Assembly (NCBI GenBank): GCA_017643395.1
Contig: JAEPNP010000005.1
Location: forward strand, 124,001 to 188,000
Reading direction: 5' to 3'
Origin: Rhodothermales bacterium
GTDB taxonomy: Bacteria; Bacteroidota; Rhodothermia; Rhodothermales; UBA10348
Length of the DNA stretch: 64,000 bases
A program made the translations under genes and the position numbers. Positions 16,044-25,321 of the stretch are shown in pieces. The notes under the pieces are model-generated. The model was not told the origin of the DNA, did no database searches, and saw only the letters and a program-made list of their open reading frames with translations. Each line of letters opens with the position of its first letter. The stretch's first letter is position 1.

Positions 16044-18875
16044 ATGCGCCGTCCCCATTGCCCATTTGCCGCCTTCCTGGCCGCCAGCGCGCTGCTCCTC
16101 GCCGCCGCGAACCCGGCCACCGGGCAAATCAGCGGCACAGTGACGGACGGGCAGACCGGTGAGTCGGTCATCGGCGCCAACGTGGTCCTCAAGAACTTCC
16201 GTGACCCCGACATCTGGACCGGCCAGGCAACCGGTATCGGCGGCGAATTCGGTTTTCCCGGCGCGCGCGGACGATTCATCCTGGAAGTGACGCATATCAA
16301 CTTCCGCCCCCACACGGATACGCTCTGGGCACCGGCGGAAATCACCATAGCTCTCCAGGAGGCCGCCAATTCGTTCAATCAGGTGACGATCACGGCGAGC
16401 CGACGCGCGGAACGCAAGCTGGACGCTCCGGCGCGCGTCACGGTAATCGAGCCGACCACGCCAAGCACGCTGACGGTCGCCGACCATCTCCAGGAGGCCC
16501 CGAGCGTCGATCTCATCCGGACCGGCCTGAACCAAAGCCGCGTCGTCGTGCGTGGCTTCAACGACAACCTCTCCTCCTCCCTCCTGACGCTGGTCGATGG
16601 GCGAATTGCCCGCGCACCGGCCGTTCGACTCACAGCGCTCCAGCTTCTGCCGACTGCGCAGGACGACATCGCCCGGATCGAGGTCGTCTCAGGCCCGGCT
16701 TCCGCGCTGTATGGACCCAATGCGGCGAATGGGGTCGTGCACGTCGTGACGACTTCCGCTTTTGACGCTCCCGGCACTCGATTTTCCCTTACCGGCGGAC
16801 AACAGTCGGTACTTGCTGGGAGCGTGCGCCACGCGGCCGCGCTCAACAGCCGATGGGCCTACAAGGTCACAGCCCAGTACTACGGGGGCGAAGACTTCGA
16901 GTACGTTTCGCCCGCTGAGCAGGACGCCCGCCGCGCCGCGATTGCCGCCGGCAACGACCCCGGGCGGATCGGGCAACGCGACCTGAACGTGTCCAACACC
17001 GCCGTTACCGGCCGCGTGGAAGGACGGCTCCCCGGAGGCACCAACCTGCGCATCGACTCTGGCTTCACGCAGGGCGACAACATCGAAACGACCCCGACCG
17101 GGGCGGCGCAGGTCGTCGGCGCGCGCCTCTCCTACGGGCAGATCCAACTTTCCCGCGACAAATCGTTCTTGCAGGCCTACGGGAATTTCCTCAACTCGGG
17201 CGATTCGTTTTTCCTGCGCACTGGGGAATCGTTTGTCGACAAGAGTCGCCTATTCGTGCTGCAGGGGCAGCAACGTCGGGATCCGGGCGATGGACTCCGG
17301 GACGGCCTGGAGGCCGCACTGGGGCGGCGAATCGGCGGCGCGATGGGCAGAACCGGCCTCACGTACGGATTTGACTGGTACCGCACGGTTCCGCGCAATG
17401 AAGGCACGGTGTCCGGCGGCTACGAGGACGACGACACCATGAACGAGCCGGGTCTCTATGTGCAGACAGACACCGAATTGTCTGCGCGATGGGCCCTTAC
17501 CCTGGCCGGCCGTCTGGATTACCACGACCGACTGGAGGACCTCTACTTCTCCCCACGCGGAGCGATCGTGTTCAAGCCCGATCCCACAACAAGCGTGCGC
17601 GTCACCTACAACCGCGCGCTCAAAACGCCGGCATCCAATCAGATCTTCGGTGATGTGCTCGGCCTGCGGGACGCGTTTGGCCTGTCCGGACTCGGCAGCC
17701 TGTTCGGCGTTTCCGGACGGACAGACATCCGCGCTCAGGGCATGATCACCGGATTCACGTTCGAGCGCGGGCAAAACGGCTTTCCCCGGTGGCATTCACC
17801 GTTCGCGGCGGATCCTTCGCAGGCCTTCGACCTGCACGATCCGGCCATGACGGCCGTCATGTGGGATATTGCGCGATTTGCCAGCGTGGCCGGCCTGGCG
17901 GAGAATCTCGCGTCGAGCGGATTCATCGAAGCCGGCGACGTCGCAGCCGTTTCAGCGGCGCTGGAGACCGTCTTGCCGGCCACTGTCGATGGGGTACTGC
18001 ACCAACTGCAGGTGCTGGATCTCGACAATCAGCAGTTCTTCGCCGTGCCGGACGTGGAGGATCAGCCTGCGCTCGGAATTACGCGCACGGAAACCGCCGA
18101 GGTTGGATTCCAGGGACTGATCGGCCGCGGCACGGTTGTCGGCATCGATGCCTACTGGAGCCGCGTGCGCGATTTCGTCGGTCCGCTGTTTGTCGGCACG
18201 CCGAACGTATTCCTGGACGCCGGCACGCTCAACGCCGCACTCCTGAACGATTTGCCCGCGGCCCTCGCGGCAAATCCGGACGCCGCTGCCGCACTCATCG
18301 CCCTGGATGAGGCCGCGTTTGTCGGCAACCGCAATGGCAGCGCCGCCGAGGAAATCGCCGGCCTCGTTTCGACCGGGGTCGCCGGAGCGATTCCCTTCGG
18401 TACCGTGACCCCGCGCGAAAGCTTCGACCCGACCGCCGTCGTACTCATGCGTCGAAACTTCGGCGACATTTCCCTTTTTGGCGCAGACATATCGGTCACT
18501 CAGTTCCTCAGCGCCGGCACTCAGGTCGGCGCTTCATTTGCCTGGGTCAGCGACGACGAGTTCCGATCTGACGGTCAAACCGTCGCCCTGAACGCCCCTC
18601 GCTGGAAGTACACCGCGTTCGGGCGCGCTGCCCGGGGCCCATGGACCGCCCAGGCCCGCGTGCGCGGATCAGCCGGATTTCCCGTTCGAAGCGACGTGTA
18701 CGTCGGCGAAACCGAAGCCTACACGGTTGTCGATCTGTCCATCGCCCGGGAAATCCGCCGTGACACCCGGCTAAGCCTGACGGTGCAGAATCTCGCGGAT
18801 CGCCGCCACCGCCAGTTTGTGGACGTGGCGGAGATCGGGAGGCTGGCGATGTTGAGGCTGGAGGTGGGGCTGTAG
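16044..18875 (+). CDS. TonB-dependent outer-membrane receptor
   Basis: A 943-residue outer-membrane transporter. A signal peptide ending near ATGQ is followed by a carboxypeptidase-regulatory-like domain (ISGTVTDGQTGESVIGANVV), then the plug domain (QVTITASRRAERKLDAPARV through RIEVVSGPASALYGPNAANG) and a 22-strand-type beta-barrel ending LSLTVQNLADRRHRQFVDVA and a terminal aromatic/hydrophobic strand. The start at 16044 places a compact signal peptide first. Substrate unknown: no paired SusD gene follows, so it is more likely a siderophore/cofactor or small-molecule receptor than a polysaccharide one. Part of its barrel has a decayed copy at 50.7 kb. Confidence 0.92.
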   Translation: MRRPHCPFAAFLAASALLLAAANPATGQISGTVTDGQTGESVIGANVVLKNFRDPDIWTGQATGIGGEFGFPGARGRFILEVTHINFRPHTDTLWAPAEITIALQEAANSFNQVTITASRRAERKLDAPARVTVIEPTTPSTLTVADHLQEAPSVDLIRTGLNQSRVVVRGFNDNLSSSLLTLVDGRIARAPAVRLTALQLLPTAQDDIARIEVVSGPASALYGPNAANGVVHVVTTSAFDAPGTRFSLTGGQQSVLAGSVRHAAALNSRWAYKVTAQYYGGEDFEYVSPAEQDARRAAIAAGNDPGRIGQRDLNVSNTAVTGRVEGRLPGGTNLRIDSGFTQGDNIETTPTGAAQVVGARLSYGQIQLSRDKSFLQAYGNFLNSGDSFFLRTGESFVDKSRLFVLQGQQRRDPGDGLRDGLEAALGRRIGGAMGRTGLTYGFDWYRTVPRNEGTVSGGYEDDDTMNEPGLYVQTDTELSARWALTLAGRLDYHDRLEDLYFSPRGAIVFKPDPTTSVRVTYNRALKTPASNQIFGDVLGLRDAFGLSGLGSLFGVSGRTDIRAQGMITGFTFERGQNGFPRWHSPFAADPSQAFDLHDPAMTAVMWDIARFASVAGLAENLASSGFIEAGDVAAVSAALETVLPATVDGVLHQLQVLDLDNQQFFAVPDVEDQPALGITRTETAEVGFQGLIGRGTVVGIDAYWSRVRDFVGPLFVGTPNVFLDAGTLNAALLNDLPAALAANPDAAAALIALDEAAFVGNRNGSAAEEIAGLVSTGVAGAIPFGTVTPRESFDPTAVVLMRRNFGDISLFGADISVTQFLSAGTQVGASFAWVSDDEFRSDGQTVALNAPRWKYTAFGRAARGPWTAQARVRGSAGFPVRSDVYVGETEAYTVVDLSIAREIRRDTRLSLTVQNLADRRHRQFVDVAEIGRLAMLRLEVGL

Positions 18876-18886
18876 GATCGGATCCG

Positions 18887-19429
18887 CTATTCGGGGAATA
18901 GCGACGCCACCGCTAAGTGCAGGCCCGGCAGCGCCGCTGAGGTGAGGCTGTCCGGACGACGTTCCGAACCTCCGAACCAGACTCTCGCCGACCGGGAAAC
19001 CACATCTACGACCCAGACCTCCGGAATCCCGGCGGCCAGATAAAGTGGCACTTTGACCGCCAGATCCTGCTCCAGGGACGTCTCGGCGACTTCAACCACG
19101 AGGACCGCATCGCTCGCGTCCGGATGCGTCGACCAGTGCCGTCCGGGCCCCGAATGGACCACGGCCAGATCGGGCTCGGGCTGTGAGTGCTTCGAGAGGT
19201 TCAGCGGCTCTTGCACGCGCACGGACAGCGTTTCTGGTGCGTGCCTGATCAGAGCCCTGGCGAGGGTCGTGACGAGGTAAGAATGACGGCTTCCGGATGG
19301 CGACATGAGGACCACATGCCCGTCAAGCAGCTCCACTCTTTCGTCTGGGGCAAGGATGCCGGCACCTGCCATGGCCAGATACTCCTCGATGTCAAACCGC
19401 CGGGGTGCTATTGGGACTGGATCCGTCAC
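18887..19429 (-). CDS. Uma2-family (DUF820) restriction-endonuclease-like protein
   Basis: A 180-residue protein. YLAMAGAGILAPDERVELLDG, PEPDLAVV, VLVVEVAETSL and a Lys before VPLYLAAGIPEVWVVD match the Uma2 family, whose fold is that of PD-(D/E)XK nucleases, with the acidic residues and Lys of the active site in place. Nuclease activity has not been established for most members. Common in cyanobacteria, Deinococci and some Bacteroidota as scattered copies. It converges with the TonB receptor (11-base gap). Confidence 0.87.
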   Translation of the reverse strand: MTDPVPIAPRRFDIEEYLAMAGAGILAPDERVELLDGHVVLMSPSGSRHSYLVTTLARALIRHAPETLSVRVQEPLNLSKHSQPEPDLAVVHSGPGRHWSTHPDASDAVLVVEVAETSLEQDLAVKVPLYLAAGIPEVWVVDVVSRSARVWFGGSERRPDSLTSAALPGLHLAVASLFPE

Positions 19430-19533
19430 CTAATTGCCCACGCATGTCGGGCGAGGTGGTTTCGTGGTGGTGGCATCCTTGCCCTGAGCCCTGCGGCCAA
19501 GCCGGACGCAGGCGGACCTACGGTGGGCATACG

Positions 19534-19568
19534 AAAAAAAGGCCCGACGCTGGCGGGCGTCGGGCCTT
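19534..19568 (-). terminator. Rho-independent terminator of the DJ-1/PfpI gene
   Basis: A perfect 12-bp stem (arms 19539-19550 and 19557-19568, loop of six bases) is followed, reading leftward, by a run of seven T residues. It begins 40 bases past the stop of the DJ-1/PfpI gene. This is the clearest terminator in the window. Confidence 0.9.
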
Positions 19569-19607
19569 GGTAGGATCCGAGAGTCGGGTCTAACCGGACC
19601 CCTTGGA

Positions 19608-20174
19608 TCAGGCGTGCTGACCCGCGTGTTTCCCCTCGTAGAACTCCTCGACCATCTTGTCGCAGAAGGCCGGGAGGTCGTCCGGGTTGCGGGAGGTGAC
19701 GAGGCCCTCGTCCACGACGACTTCCTCATCGACCCAGGTCGCGCCGGCGTTCTTGACGTCGCGTTTGATGGACTTGAAGCTGGTGACCGTGCGGCCCTCG
19801 AGCACGTCTGCTTCGACGAGCATCCAGGGTGCGTGGCAGATGGCTGCGACCGGCTTGGACTGCACGAAGAAGTCGCGCACGAAATCTACCGCGTCCTCGT
19901 TGCGACGCAGCAGGTCCGGATTGATCACGCCGCCCGGGATCAGCAGACCGTCGTAGTCGCTCGCGTCCACATCGTACACGAGTTTGTCCACGTTGAACTC
20001 GCGGTTCCAGTTGCCGTCGTTCCAGCTTCGAATGGTCCCGCGATTGATGGAAATCACGTGCGTCGTCGCCCGCGCGTCCTTCAGCGCCTGGAGCGGCTCG
20101 GTGAACTCCACCTCCTCGAACCCGTCGGCAACGAGGATCGCAATGTTGGTGTCTTCAAGATTGTACTTCTGCAT
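19608..20174 (-). CDS. DJ-1/PfpI-family protein (glyoxalase/deglycase/chaperone type)
   Basis: A 188-residue single-domain protein. ILVADGFEEVEFTEPL near the N-terminus carries the conserved Glu (residue 21), DGLLIPGGV the central strand, and AICHAPW the nucleophile elbow with Cys113-His114. Length and motifs match the PfpI/YhbO group, to which glyoxalase III, deglycase or protease activities have been assigned; the true substrate is debated. Probably involved in carbonyl stress or protein damage control. Monocistronic, with its own terminator. Confidence 0.9.
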   Translation of the reverse strand: MQKYNLEDTNIAILVADGFEEVEFTEPLQALKDARATTHVISINRGTIRSWNDGNWNREFNVDKLVYDVDASDYDGLLIPGGVINPDLLRRNEDAVDFVRDFFVQSKPVAAICHAPWMLVEADVLEGRTVTSFKSIKRDVKNAGATWVDEEVVVDEGLVTSRNPDDLPAFCDKMVEEFYEGKHAGQHA

Positions 20175-20558
20175 GTGTGCGTTGGAATTAATGGAATGAA
20201 ACGCACGTAATTGTATGGGATTACCCCCCCTGCGTGTTTCGCGATTCGTTCAAAACGTCCAGGGATTTGCGGGAGGTTCATACTGCACTGGGGGCTGCAG
20301 GCAACCGTGCTGACAGCAAGACCAGTCACCTCGGTTGCCGTCCCTCGCCAACCCGCAACCGAACACCAGGCAGGGCCGAAACCTAAAGCCCCCCTCTTCC
20401 CAGACTACTCGGCGCTCCCGACACCGCAAGCCGTCTGGCGGCACCTGGTTGGCGCTCCCGATGTTCACGGCGTTCTGGCCCGCAAGGTCGAAGCTCCAAA
20501 GCTGAGCTAGGGTCCGGGGCGGTTGCTGCTGCAGCGACCGCGCGACGAGCTGCGGAGC
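20175..20558. other. Intergenic region with no supported gene
   Basis: 384 bases between the DJ-1/PfpI start and the end of the 74-residue gene. A 99-codon open frame on the plus strand (20211-20510) has no family resemblance and unlikely composition. The word GGCGCTCCCGA occurs twice (around 20411 and 20451). I see no hairpin or promoter I would defend. Confidence 0.5.
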
Positions 20559-20783
20559 CTATTCCTCAGAGGGGGGCGCATCCAGCCGAAAGAATGTCCT
20601 TTGCCGGGTTTCAATGCTGATTCTGTGTAGCCTATTCCCCGGCCGACTTCGGTGTCGGTCAGCATCCTCATAGGCCGTTATCAAGGCCTCCCTCCACGTA
20701 CCACGATATGAGTCGTCCTCACAGACCGCACGATGGCGTATCTCAAAGCTCCCGGTTTCGGTGTCTATCCTTTGTCGCGTCAT
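20559..20783 (-). CDS. Hypothetical 74-residue protein, translationally coupled
   Basis: Its ATG overlaps the stop of the 492-residue gene as TAATG, an arrangement typical of coupled genes, and that decides the start at 20783 over a longer upstream one. The protein is polar and basic with no signal peptide and no motif I recognise: MTRQRIDTETGSFEIRH, then a Tyr/Trp-containing helix and a charged tail. Presumably works with the exported protein encoded upstream. Confidence 0.5.
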   Translation of the reverse strand: MTRQRIDTETGSFEIRHRAVCEDDSYRGTWREALITAYEDADRHRSRPGNRLHRISIETRQRTFFRLDAPPSEE

Positions 20784-22261
20784 TAGTCCCTTGGCTTGAA
20801 GATGAAGGGAGTGGTAATCCGCACCCCGATCCGAGCACGATCCCACAGGGATTGAGAAGAATCCTTTGGTGTCAATACGTCATCCGCGCTACCAAACAGT
20901 TCGATGTTGAGTTTTGACTTGCCATCGGCGGTAAGCGCCGCAACAAGTAGTCCAACACCGAGTCGCAGCCGCAGGACATCCCGGAGCCTGCCCCCGGCAA
21001 ACACGTGAATGGCTGTCCTGTTATCTGTGCTGGTGAACAGGTAGTAGTCAACCTGGCCCTCAAGGAATTTCTGCCCGCCGCTGTACTCACCCGAGTAGGC
21101 GGTAGTGGTGCGTTCTTCGGTCCGCTCCGGATCTGACTCGGAATAGACGAAACGATCCTTGATGTTGTGCTTCGTGAGATCTGGCAGGTTGTGGTCGTGT
21201 GCCAGCCCTACACCAAAAGCGAAATACCGAGACTCCCCAAAGGCGGAACTCGTCCGATAGTTGTTCCAGGTTATGCCGACTTGATATGCCGTGAAGCTGA
21301 GCTTCTGAATCTGATCGCTGGGAGCTCGCATCGGGTCGAAGAGACTGAACGCGTTTGCCGCCAGTAGGAAGCGAAAACTCACCCATTCCATCGCAGCGCC
21401 CCTGACTATCAGCCGCCCCTCCGCTGCTCGCACCGCGGCGTTTCGTCTTGCTATGGCATCCTCGCGAAGGGACCATCTCCCGGTCGATTCCGTTGACGCC
21501 ACATCGCCCGCCAGCTGGCGCCGCTGTTCTGCCAGGTGTGCTGCCGAGGCTTCAAGGCTGTCCGCCTTCTTTCCGAGCGCTTGGCGCCTTTCCACGGAGA
21601 CGCCGACTTGTGCAGCTGTTCGCTCCTCCTGACGCTTTCTCTCGGCCCTCGCTCGGGTTGTCTCGATTTTGGTGTCGAGGCGGTCCAGTTCCAGCCGCTG
21701 GTTGGCAAGCACCTGCCCTGGTCGAATATCGAAACCCGTTTCGTCGACCCCCAGAGCTACTAGCTCCGTCCGCAGCTTGTTCTCGGCGGCCAGAACGTCC
21801 CTTAGATACGATCTACACGAGGCGTTGTCGAAGGTGATTGAGTTCTTTTCCCGAGACAGGAGATGCCAGTCGGCCTTTACCGAGAACCCTGATGCGAATC
21901 GACCTCCCCCAAGGACGGGAACTGTTCCGTCAGCCACCCTACCAGAGGCCTGAAGCGTGAAAACGCTATTGCCGTCAAGAAGGGTCAGCCCTACAGTGGC
22001 CTTACCGTCCTGTGTAGAGACGGAAGCGTGAGAATTCACATCAAGGGGACCCTGTGATCCGACCAGGCTGGAAAACTCCTCTTGGAGCACGCGAGCGAAA
22101 ACATTCTTCCCAACTCCCTGCTCGCAGGTCTGGGCCAGAACCAGGCCGGGGTTGATGAGCACGCCGAGGCACATCGACACAAGAATTAGTCCCCTAAGTC
22201 CGTACTGCCAACGACGTATGCGGTACTCTGGTCGGTAGTGGTGAAATCTTTGAACGTACAT
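20783..22261 (-). CDS. Unrecognised exported protein with coiled coil and beta-rich C-terminus
   Basis: 492 residues. A signal peptide or N-terminal anchor (hydrophobic about 22-43, ending VLAQ) is followed by a beta-rich region (about 45-150), a charged heptad-like coiled coil (about 185-280, rich in Arg/Glu/Lys, ERKRQEERT) and a C-terminal half with alternating hydrophobic strands (FAFGVGLAHDHN, FLEGQVDYYLF, IHVFAGGRLRDVLRLRLGVG) like a small outer-membrane barrel or porin-type domain. I do not recognise the family. Outer-membrane localisation is inferred. Preceded by about 260 non-coding bases, so it likely has its own promoter. Confidence 0.7.
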   Translation of the reverse strand: MYVQRFHHYRPEYRIRRWQYGLRGLILVSMCLGVLINPGLVLAQTCEQGVGKNVFARVLQEEFSSLVGSQGPLDVNSHASVSTQDGKATVGLTLLDGNSVFTLQASGRVADGTVPVLGGGRFASGFSVKADWHLLSREKNSITFDNASCRSYLRDVLAAENKLRTELVALGVDETGFDIRPGQVLANQRLELDRLDTKIETTRARAERKRQEERTAAQVGVSVERRQALGKKADSLEASAAHLAEQRRQLAGDVASTESTGRWSLREDAIARRNAAVRAAEGRLIVRGAAMEWVSFRFLLAANAFSLFDPMRAPSDQIQKLSFTAYQVGITWNNYRTSSAFGESRYFAFGVGLAHDHNLPDLTKHNIKDRFVYSESDPERTEERTTTAYSGEYSGGQKFLEGQVDYYLFTSTDNRTAIHVFAGGRLRDVLRLRLGVGLLVAALTADGKSKLNIELFGSADDVLTPKDSSQSLWDRARIGVRITTPFIFKPRD

Positions 22262-22503
22262 CGGCTGACGCTGTCAGGAACGAGGGAATCATGCTCTCTG
22301 CCACGTCCAGTCTAGCCGCGTCGCCACCATGCGCGAAAGGCGAGCAGACACCAACATTTCACTCAAAAGACACTATTCTCCAGGCAGCCAGACACCATCG
22401 GGACTGGCAAAAACTGACAACTGACACCTCAGGGCTTTAGAGGCCGTTGGCCGGAGTAGGCTTGGTCGGGCGCCAAACGAGACTTAACGCCCGTTCCACC
22501 GGA

Positions 22504-22539
22504 GCCGGCGACTCGCTCAACCTCACTGAGCTCGCCGGC
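22504..22539 (-). terminator. Imperfect hairpin overlapping the end of oppF-like gene
   Basis: Arms GCCGGCGA (22504-22511) and TCGCCGGC (22532-22539), plus an inner GCTCA/TGAGC pair offset by a three-base bulge, form a strong hairpin whose loop contains the stop codon at 22523-22525. There is no T-run after it, so it may be an mRNA-end-stabilising structure or a weak terminator. Confidence 0.4.
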
Positions 22540-23362
22540 GCCGCACCGGCTCGGAGGCACTGACCCAACCTCGAGCGAACGCAACCGCGTCGATGTCCAA
22601 ACTGGCCGCGAGCAGTTTGCGACCGTATTCGGACCGTAGCCGCCCGGTGGCGAATTGCTCTCTTTGGGCAATCTCCACCACCCGGCCTGACCGCAGAATG
22701 CAGACCCGATCGCACACCGCAGCGGCAAGCCGCAGGTCGTGTGTGATAATGAGGAGCGTTAAATCGAGCGACTCCTTGAGTTCCAACAGGAAACGCAGCA
22801 GCTCCCGCTGCCAGGCCACGTCAAGGCCGGATGTCGGTTCATCGCAGATCAACAGCTTCGGTTGTGTGGCGACAGCCCTCGCGAATGCGACACGGCGCTT
22901 CTCCCCGCCCGACAAGCCTGCAGGTCGCCTCCCGAGGAGCGATGCTGCCAGCCCCAACCTTTCCAGGAGTGCGGCAGCCTCCGCCTCAACGTCACGGACT
23001 TCCCGTCGATGAAGCTTGAAGGCCTGCTCAAGGGTTTGAAGCACAGTGCGGCCAGGATTCAGCGATTGATCCGGGTGCTGGAAGAGCAGCCGGATTCCTC
23101 CGGAGACGACGCTTCTCCATGCGCGATGAGAGACGCTGCCTCTCTCGAGCCCTTCGTAGACCACCCTTCCGGAGCATCTCTCCAGTCCGGCAATTACGCG
23201 GGCCAGGGTGGTCTTCCCCGATCCGCTTTCGCCAATGACGCCCAACACCTCTCCCGCAGCTACACCAAGGGTGACGTCTCGAAGTATTTCGATCTCTCCG
23301 GCGCGGGATCCGCGAACCTTCTTCCGCACGGTGACATGTTCCAGTCCGAGCAATTCCGTCAT
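22523..23362 (-). CDS. Oligopeptide-type ABC importer ATPase, second subunit (DppF/OppF-like)
   Basis: 279 residues. Walker A GESGSGKT (44-51), signature LSGGEKRRVAFARA and Walker B LLICDEPTSGLD are intact, followed by the switch His in ITHDLRLAAAVCD. The QHPDQSLNPGRTV segment is typical of the OppF/DppF subfamily. It couples ATP hydrolysis to the two permeases encoded upstream. Last gene of the ten-gene operon; its ATG overlaps the preceding stop as ATGA. The usual cysteine-rich iron-sulfur C-terminal motif of Opp ATPases is not evident here. Confidence 0.92.
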   Translation of the reverse strand: MTELLGLEHVTVRKKVRGSRAGEIEILRDVTLGVAAGEVLGVIGESGSGKTTLARVIAGLERCSGRVVYEGLERGSVSHRAWRSVVSGGIRLLFQHPDQSLNPGRTVLQTLEQAFKLHRREVRDVEAEAAALLERLGLAASLLGRRPAGLSGGEKRRVAFARAVATQPKLLICDEPTSGLDVAWQRELLRFLLELKESLDLTLLIITHDLRLAAAVCDRVCILRSGRVVEIAQREQFATGRLRSEYGRKLLAASLDIDAVAFARGWVSASEPVRRRRAQ

Positions 23363-24162
23363 GAAGCCAGTCCTGCGTACGCGTCTCGAAGCCGCAGCGT
23401 GTAGGGATGTCTATTCTCTCGGGAGCCAATCAGCAGCTCTTCTGCGGTGCCCCCGTCCACCAGTTCTCCCTGGCGCATGACCACGATGCGGTCCACCATG
23501 GCTCCCAGTACCGCCAGGTCGTGAGAAACAAGCACCAACGCCGTCTCGGCCGGCGGACACGCTCGGGATATCGCATCGAGCACGGACACCTGAACCAAAG
23601 CGTCCAGCTGGGTGGTCGGTTCGTCGGCAAGAAGCACGACCGGGTTCTGCAGGAGTCCGAGTGCCGTGGCCACACGCTGACACTCGCCGCCGGAGAGCTG
23701 ATGCGGATAGGACCTGAAAACGCGTTCCGGATCCCGAAGGCCGAGACTGCCGAGTGTGTCCATCACCCGACTCCCGGCCTCATCGGTGCCCCATCCACGA
23801 AGGGCCGGAAGCTGCAAGGCCTGTCGGCCTATGGACAGGTACGGCGAGAGGGAGTTCTTGGCTTCCTGGAAAACCATGGCCGCCCCGCCGCTTGCTCTCA
23901 GCAAGGGCGATTCGTCTGGTGGCACGGTGCTCAAGTCCCACTCTTCGCCGATAAAGGTCAGCGATCCCGAGCGATAGAAGGGAGGCTGCAGCAGCCCCTG
24001 GATTGCTCGGAGAGTCAGTGACTTGCCAGACCCGGACTCGCCGGCAATGCCGAGCCGCTGGCCCTTGTGCACGTCAAAGCTGATCCCGCGCACCAGCCTC
24101 AATTCTGACTGGTCGGTGTGCAGGCCCACCTTGAGATCTCGCACGGACAGAAGCGGTTCCAT
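23359..24162 (-). CDS. Oligopeptide-type ABC importer ATPase, first subunit (DppD/OppD-like)
   Basis: 267 residues. Walker A GESGSGKS (41-48), Q-loop in MVFQEAKNSLSPYL, signature LSGGECQRVATAL and Walker B VVLLADEPTTQLD are all present, with the switch His in LVSHDLAVLG. At 267 residues it is shorter than typical OppD (about 320-330), lacking most of the C-terminal extension. Starts four bases after the OppC-like gene and overlaps the OppF-like gene by four. Confidence 0.92.
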   Translation of the reverse strand: MEPLLSVRDLKVGLHTDQSELRLVRGISFDVHKGQRLGIAGESGSGKSLTLRAIQGLLQPPFYRSGSLTFIGEEWDLSTVPPDESPLLRASGGAAMVFQEAKNSLSPYLSIGRQALQLPALRGWGTDEAGSRVMDTLGSLGLRDPERVFRSYPHQLSGGECQRVATALGLLQNPVVLLADEPTTQLDALVQVSVLDAISRACPPAETALVLVSHDLAVLGAMVDRIVVMRQGELVDGGTAEELLIGSRENRHPYTLRLRDAYAGLAS

Positions 24163-24166
24163 CTGG

Positions 24167-25321
24167 TTACCCCTCTGTCTCTGTGGTGCGGGCCAGATAG
24201 TTCAAGGCGCCCACCGTCGCCAGCACCACGGAGATCGCTGCAGCGAACCCCCAGAACTCACCCGATGGGATGCGTTCGCGCGAGTCAAGAAGCAGAGTGC
24301 CCCAACTGACGTCCGGCGCCTGAATGCCGATGCGCAGGTAGCTGAGGGTAACCTCCAGCACCACGGCGAATGAAAACACGCCGAGTGACGCAGCGGTGAT
24401 CTGCCTCACGAGGTTGAAGCGAACGATGTCGCTGGCCACGATCGCGAAGGGAGACTCTCCGAGTTCACGAGCTGCTTCGACCCAATCTCTTGAAGCCAAT
24501 TCGGCCACCAGTTGCCTCGTCGCGGCCGCAACCCTTGGCGCCATGACAACGCCACCCATCACCGCGATCCAGATCAACTGAAATCCTGAGATGACGGCTA
24601 CCACGAAGAACGCGACGAGTATCGGAACCGACTCTACGGCGTTGCTGAACCAGTCAAAGACACGACCCGTGCGTTCGAAGTAGCCCGCAACCGAGCCTCC
24701 GAGCACACCCAGCACCATGGCAACCAGCGTAAACAGGGCTGCATAGCTCATCGCCCAGAACCCCCCTATCCGCACAATAGACAGGACCGATCGTCCAAGG
24801 CGATCCGTTCCAAGCAGGTAATTCCGGTCAGCCCCAACCAGGGTAAACGCGAGTAGCTCTGGCTGGGGGCCCCGCCTGGCGAGAACGCGGACCATGTGTC
24901 GTCCGCGCGAAACCTGCTGACCCGGCCATCTGAGCACACCGGCCTGCAGCGTCATTCCGGGCGGTCCTTCGACCAGACAGGCATCCTGATCGGCTTCTGC
25001 AAGCACCGCCTGGTAGACTCTCCCTTCAACGGCAACGCGGTTGGGGATGCGCAGGGCAGGTGCCGAGGGGATCGTTTCCAGTGCATCCGCGGAGCAGGAG
25101 CTGCCGCCGCGCGAGCCGAACAAGCCGCCACTGGAGACCTCGGCGTGAGCCCGCTTGGTGTGGTCCGCTCCCAGCCAGGTCTGAAGCAGTCTGGACGAAG
25201 GTGGTACGTTGGCCAGGCTGAGATCACTTGACGGCTGGCGCTCCCCGACACACGAAGCGACGAGCATGGCTGTCAGCCACACGACCGCGGTGAGTTTGCC
25301 GTATGACCGTGATTTCGTCAC
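24167..25321 (-). CDS. ABC importer permease, DppC/OppC-like, with inserted periplasmic Ig-like region
   Basis: 384 residues from a GTG overlapping the previous stop as ATGTGA. The first hydrophobic segment (about 10-24) ends in a lipobox-like LVASC. Instead of the short loop of normal DppC, about 140 residues follow before the hallmark GTDRLGRSVLS (171-181) and the five-helix permease core with the ATPase-contacting EAARELGESPFAIV. The inserted part contains an Ig-like pattern, EGPPGMTLQAGVLRWP then GRHMVRVLARRG (about 118-151), resembling 'putative Ig' (He_PIG) domains. The core looks functional. The insertion may contact the substrate-binding protein or a lipoprotein of the operon. Confidence 0.85.
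   Translation of the reverse strand: MTKSRSYGKLTAVVWLTAMLVASCVGERQPSSDLSLANVPPSSRLLQTWLGADHTKRAHAEVSSGGLFGSRGGSSCSADALETIPSAPALRIPNRVAVEGRVYQAVLAEADQDACLVEGPPGMTLQAGVLRWPGQQVSRGRHMVRVLARRGPQPELLAFTLVGADRNYLLGTDRLGRSVLSIVRIGGFWAMSYAALFTLVAMVLGVLGGSVAGYFERTGRVFDWFSNAVESVPILVAFFVVAVISGFQLIWIAVMGGVVMAPRVAAATRQLVAELASRDWVEAARELGESPFAIVASDIVRFNLVRQITAASLGVFSFAVVLEVTLSYLRIGIQAPDVSWGTLLLDSRERIPSGEFWGFAAAISVVLATVGALNYLARTTETEG

Noticed and set aside
22429-22728. 99-codon frame on the minus strand, overlapping oppF-like
   Set aside because: Mostly a shadow of the ATPase gene; the non-overlapping part has no motif.
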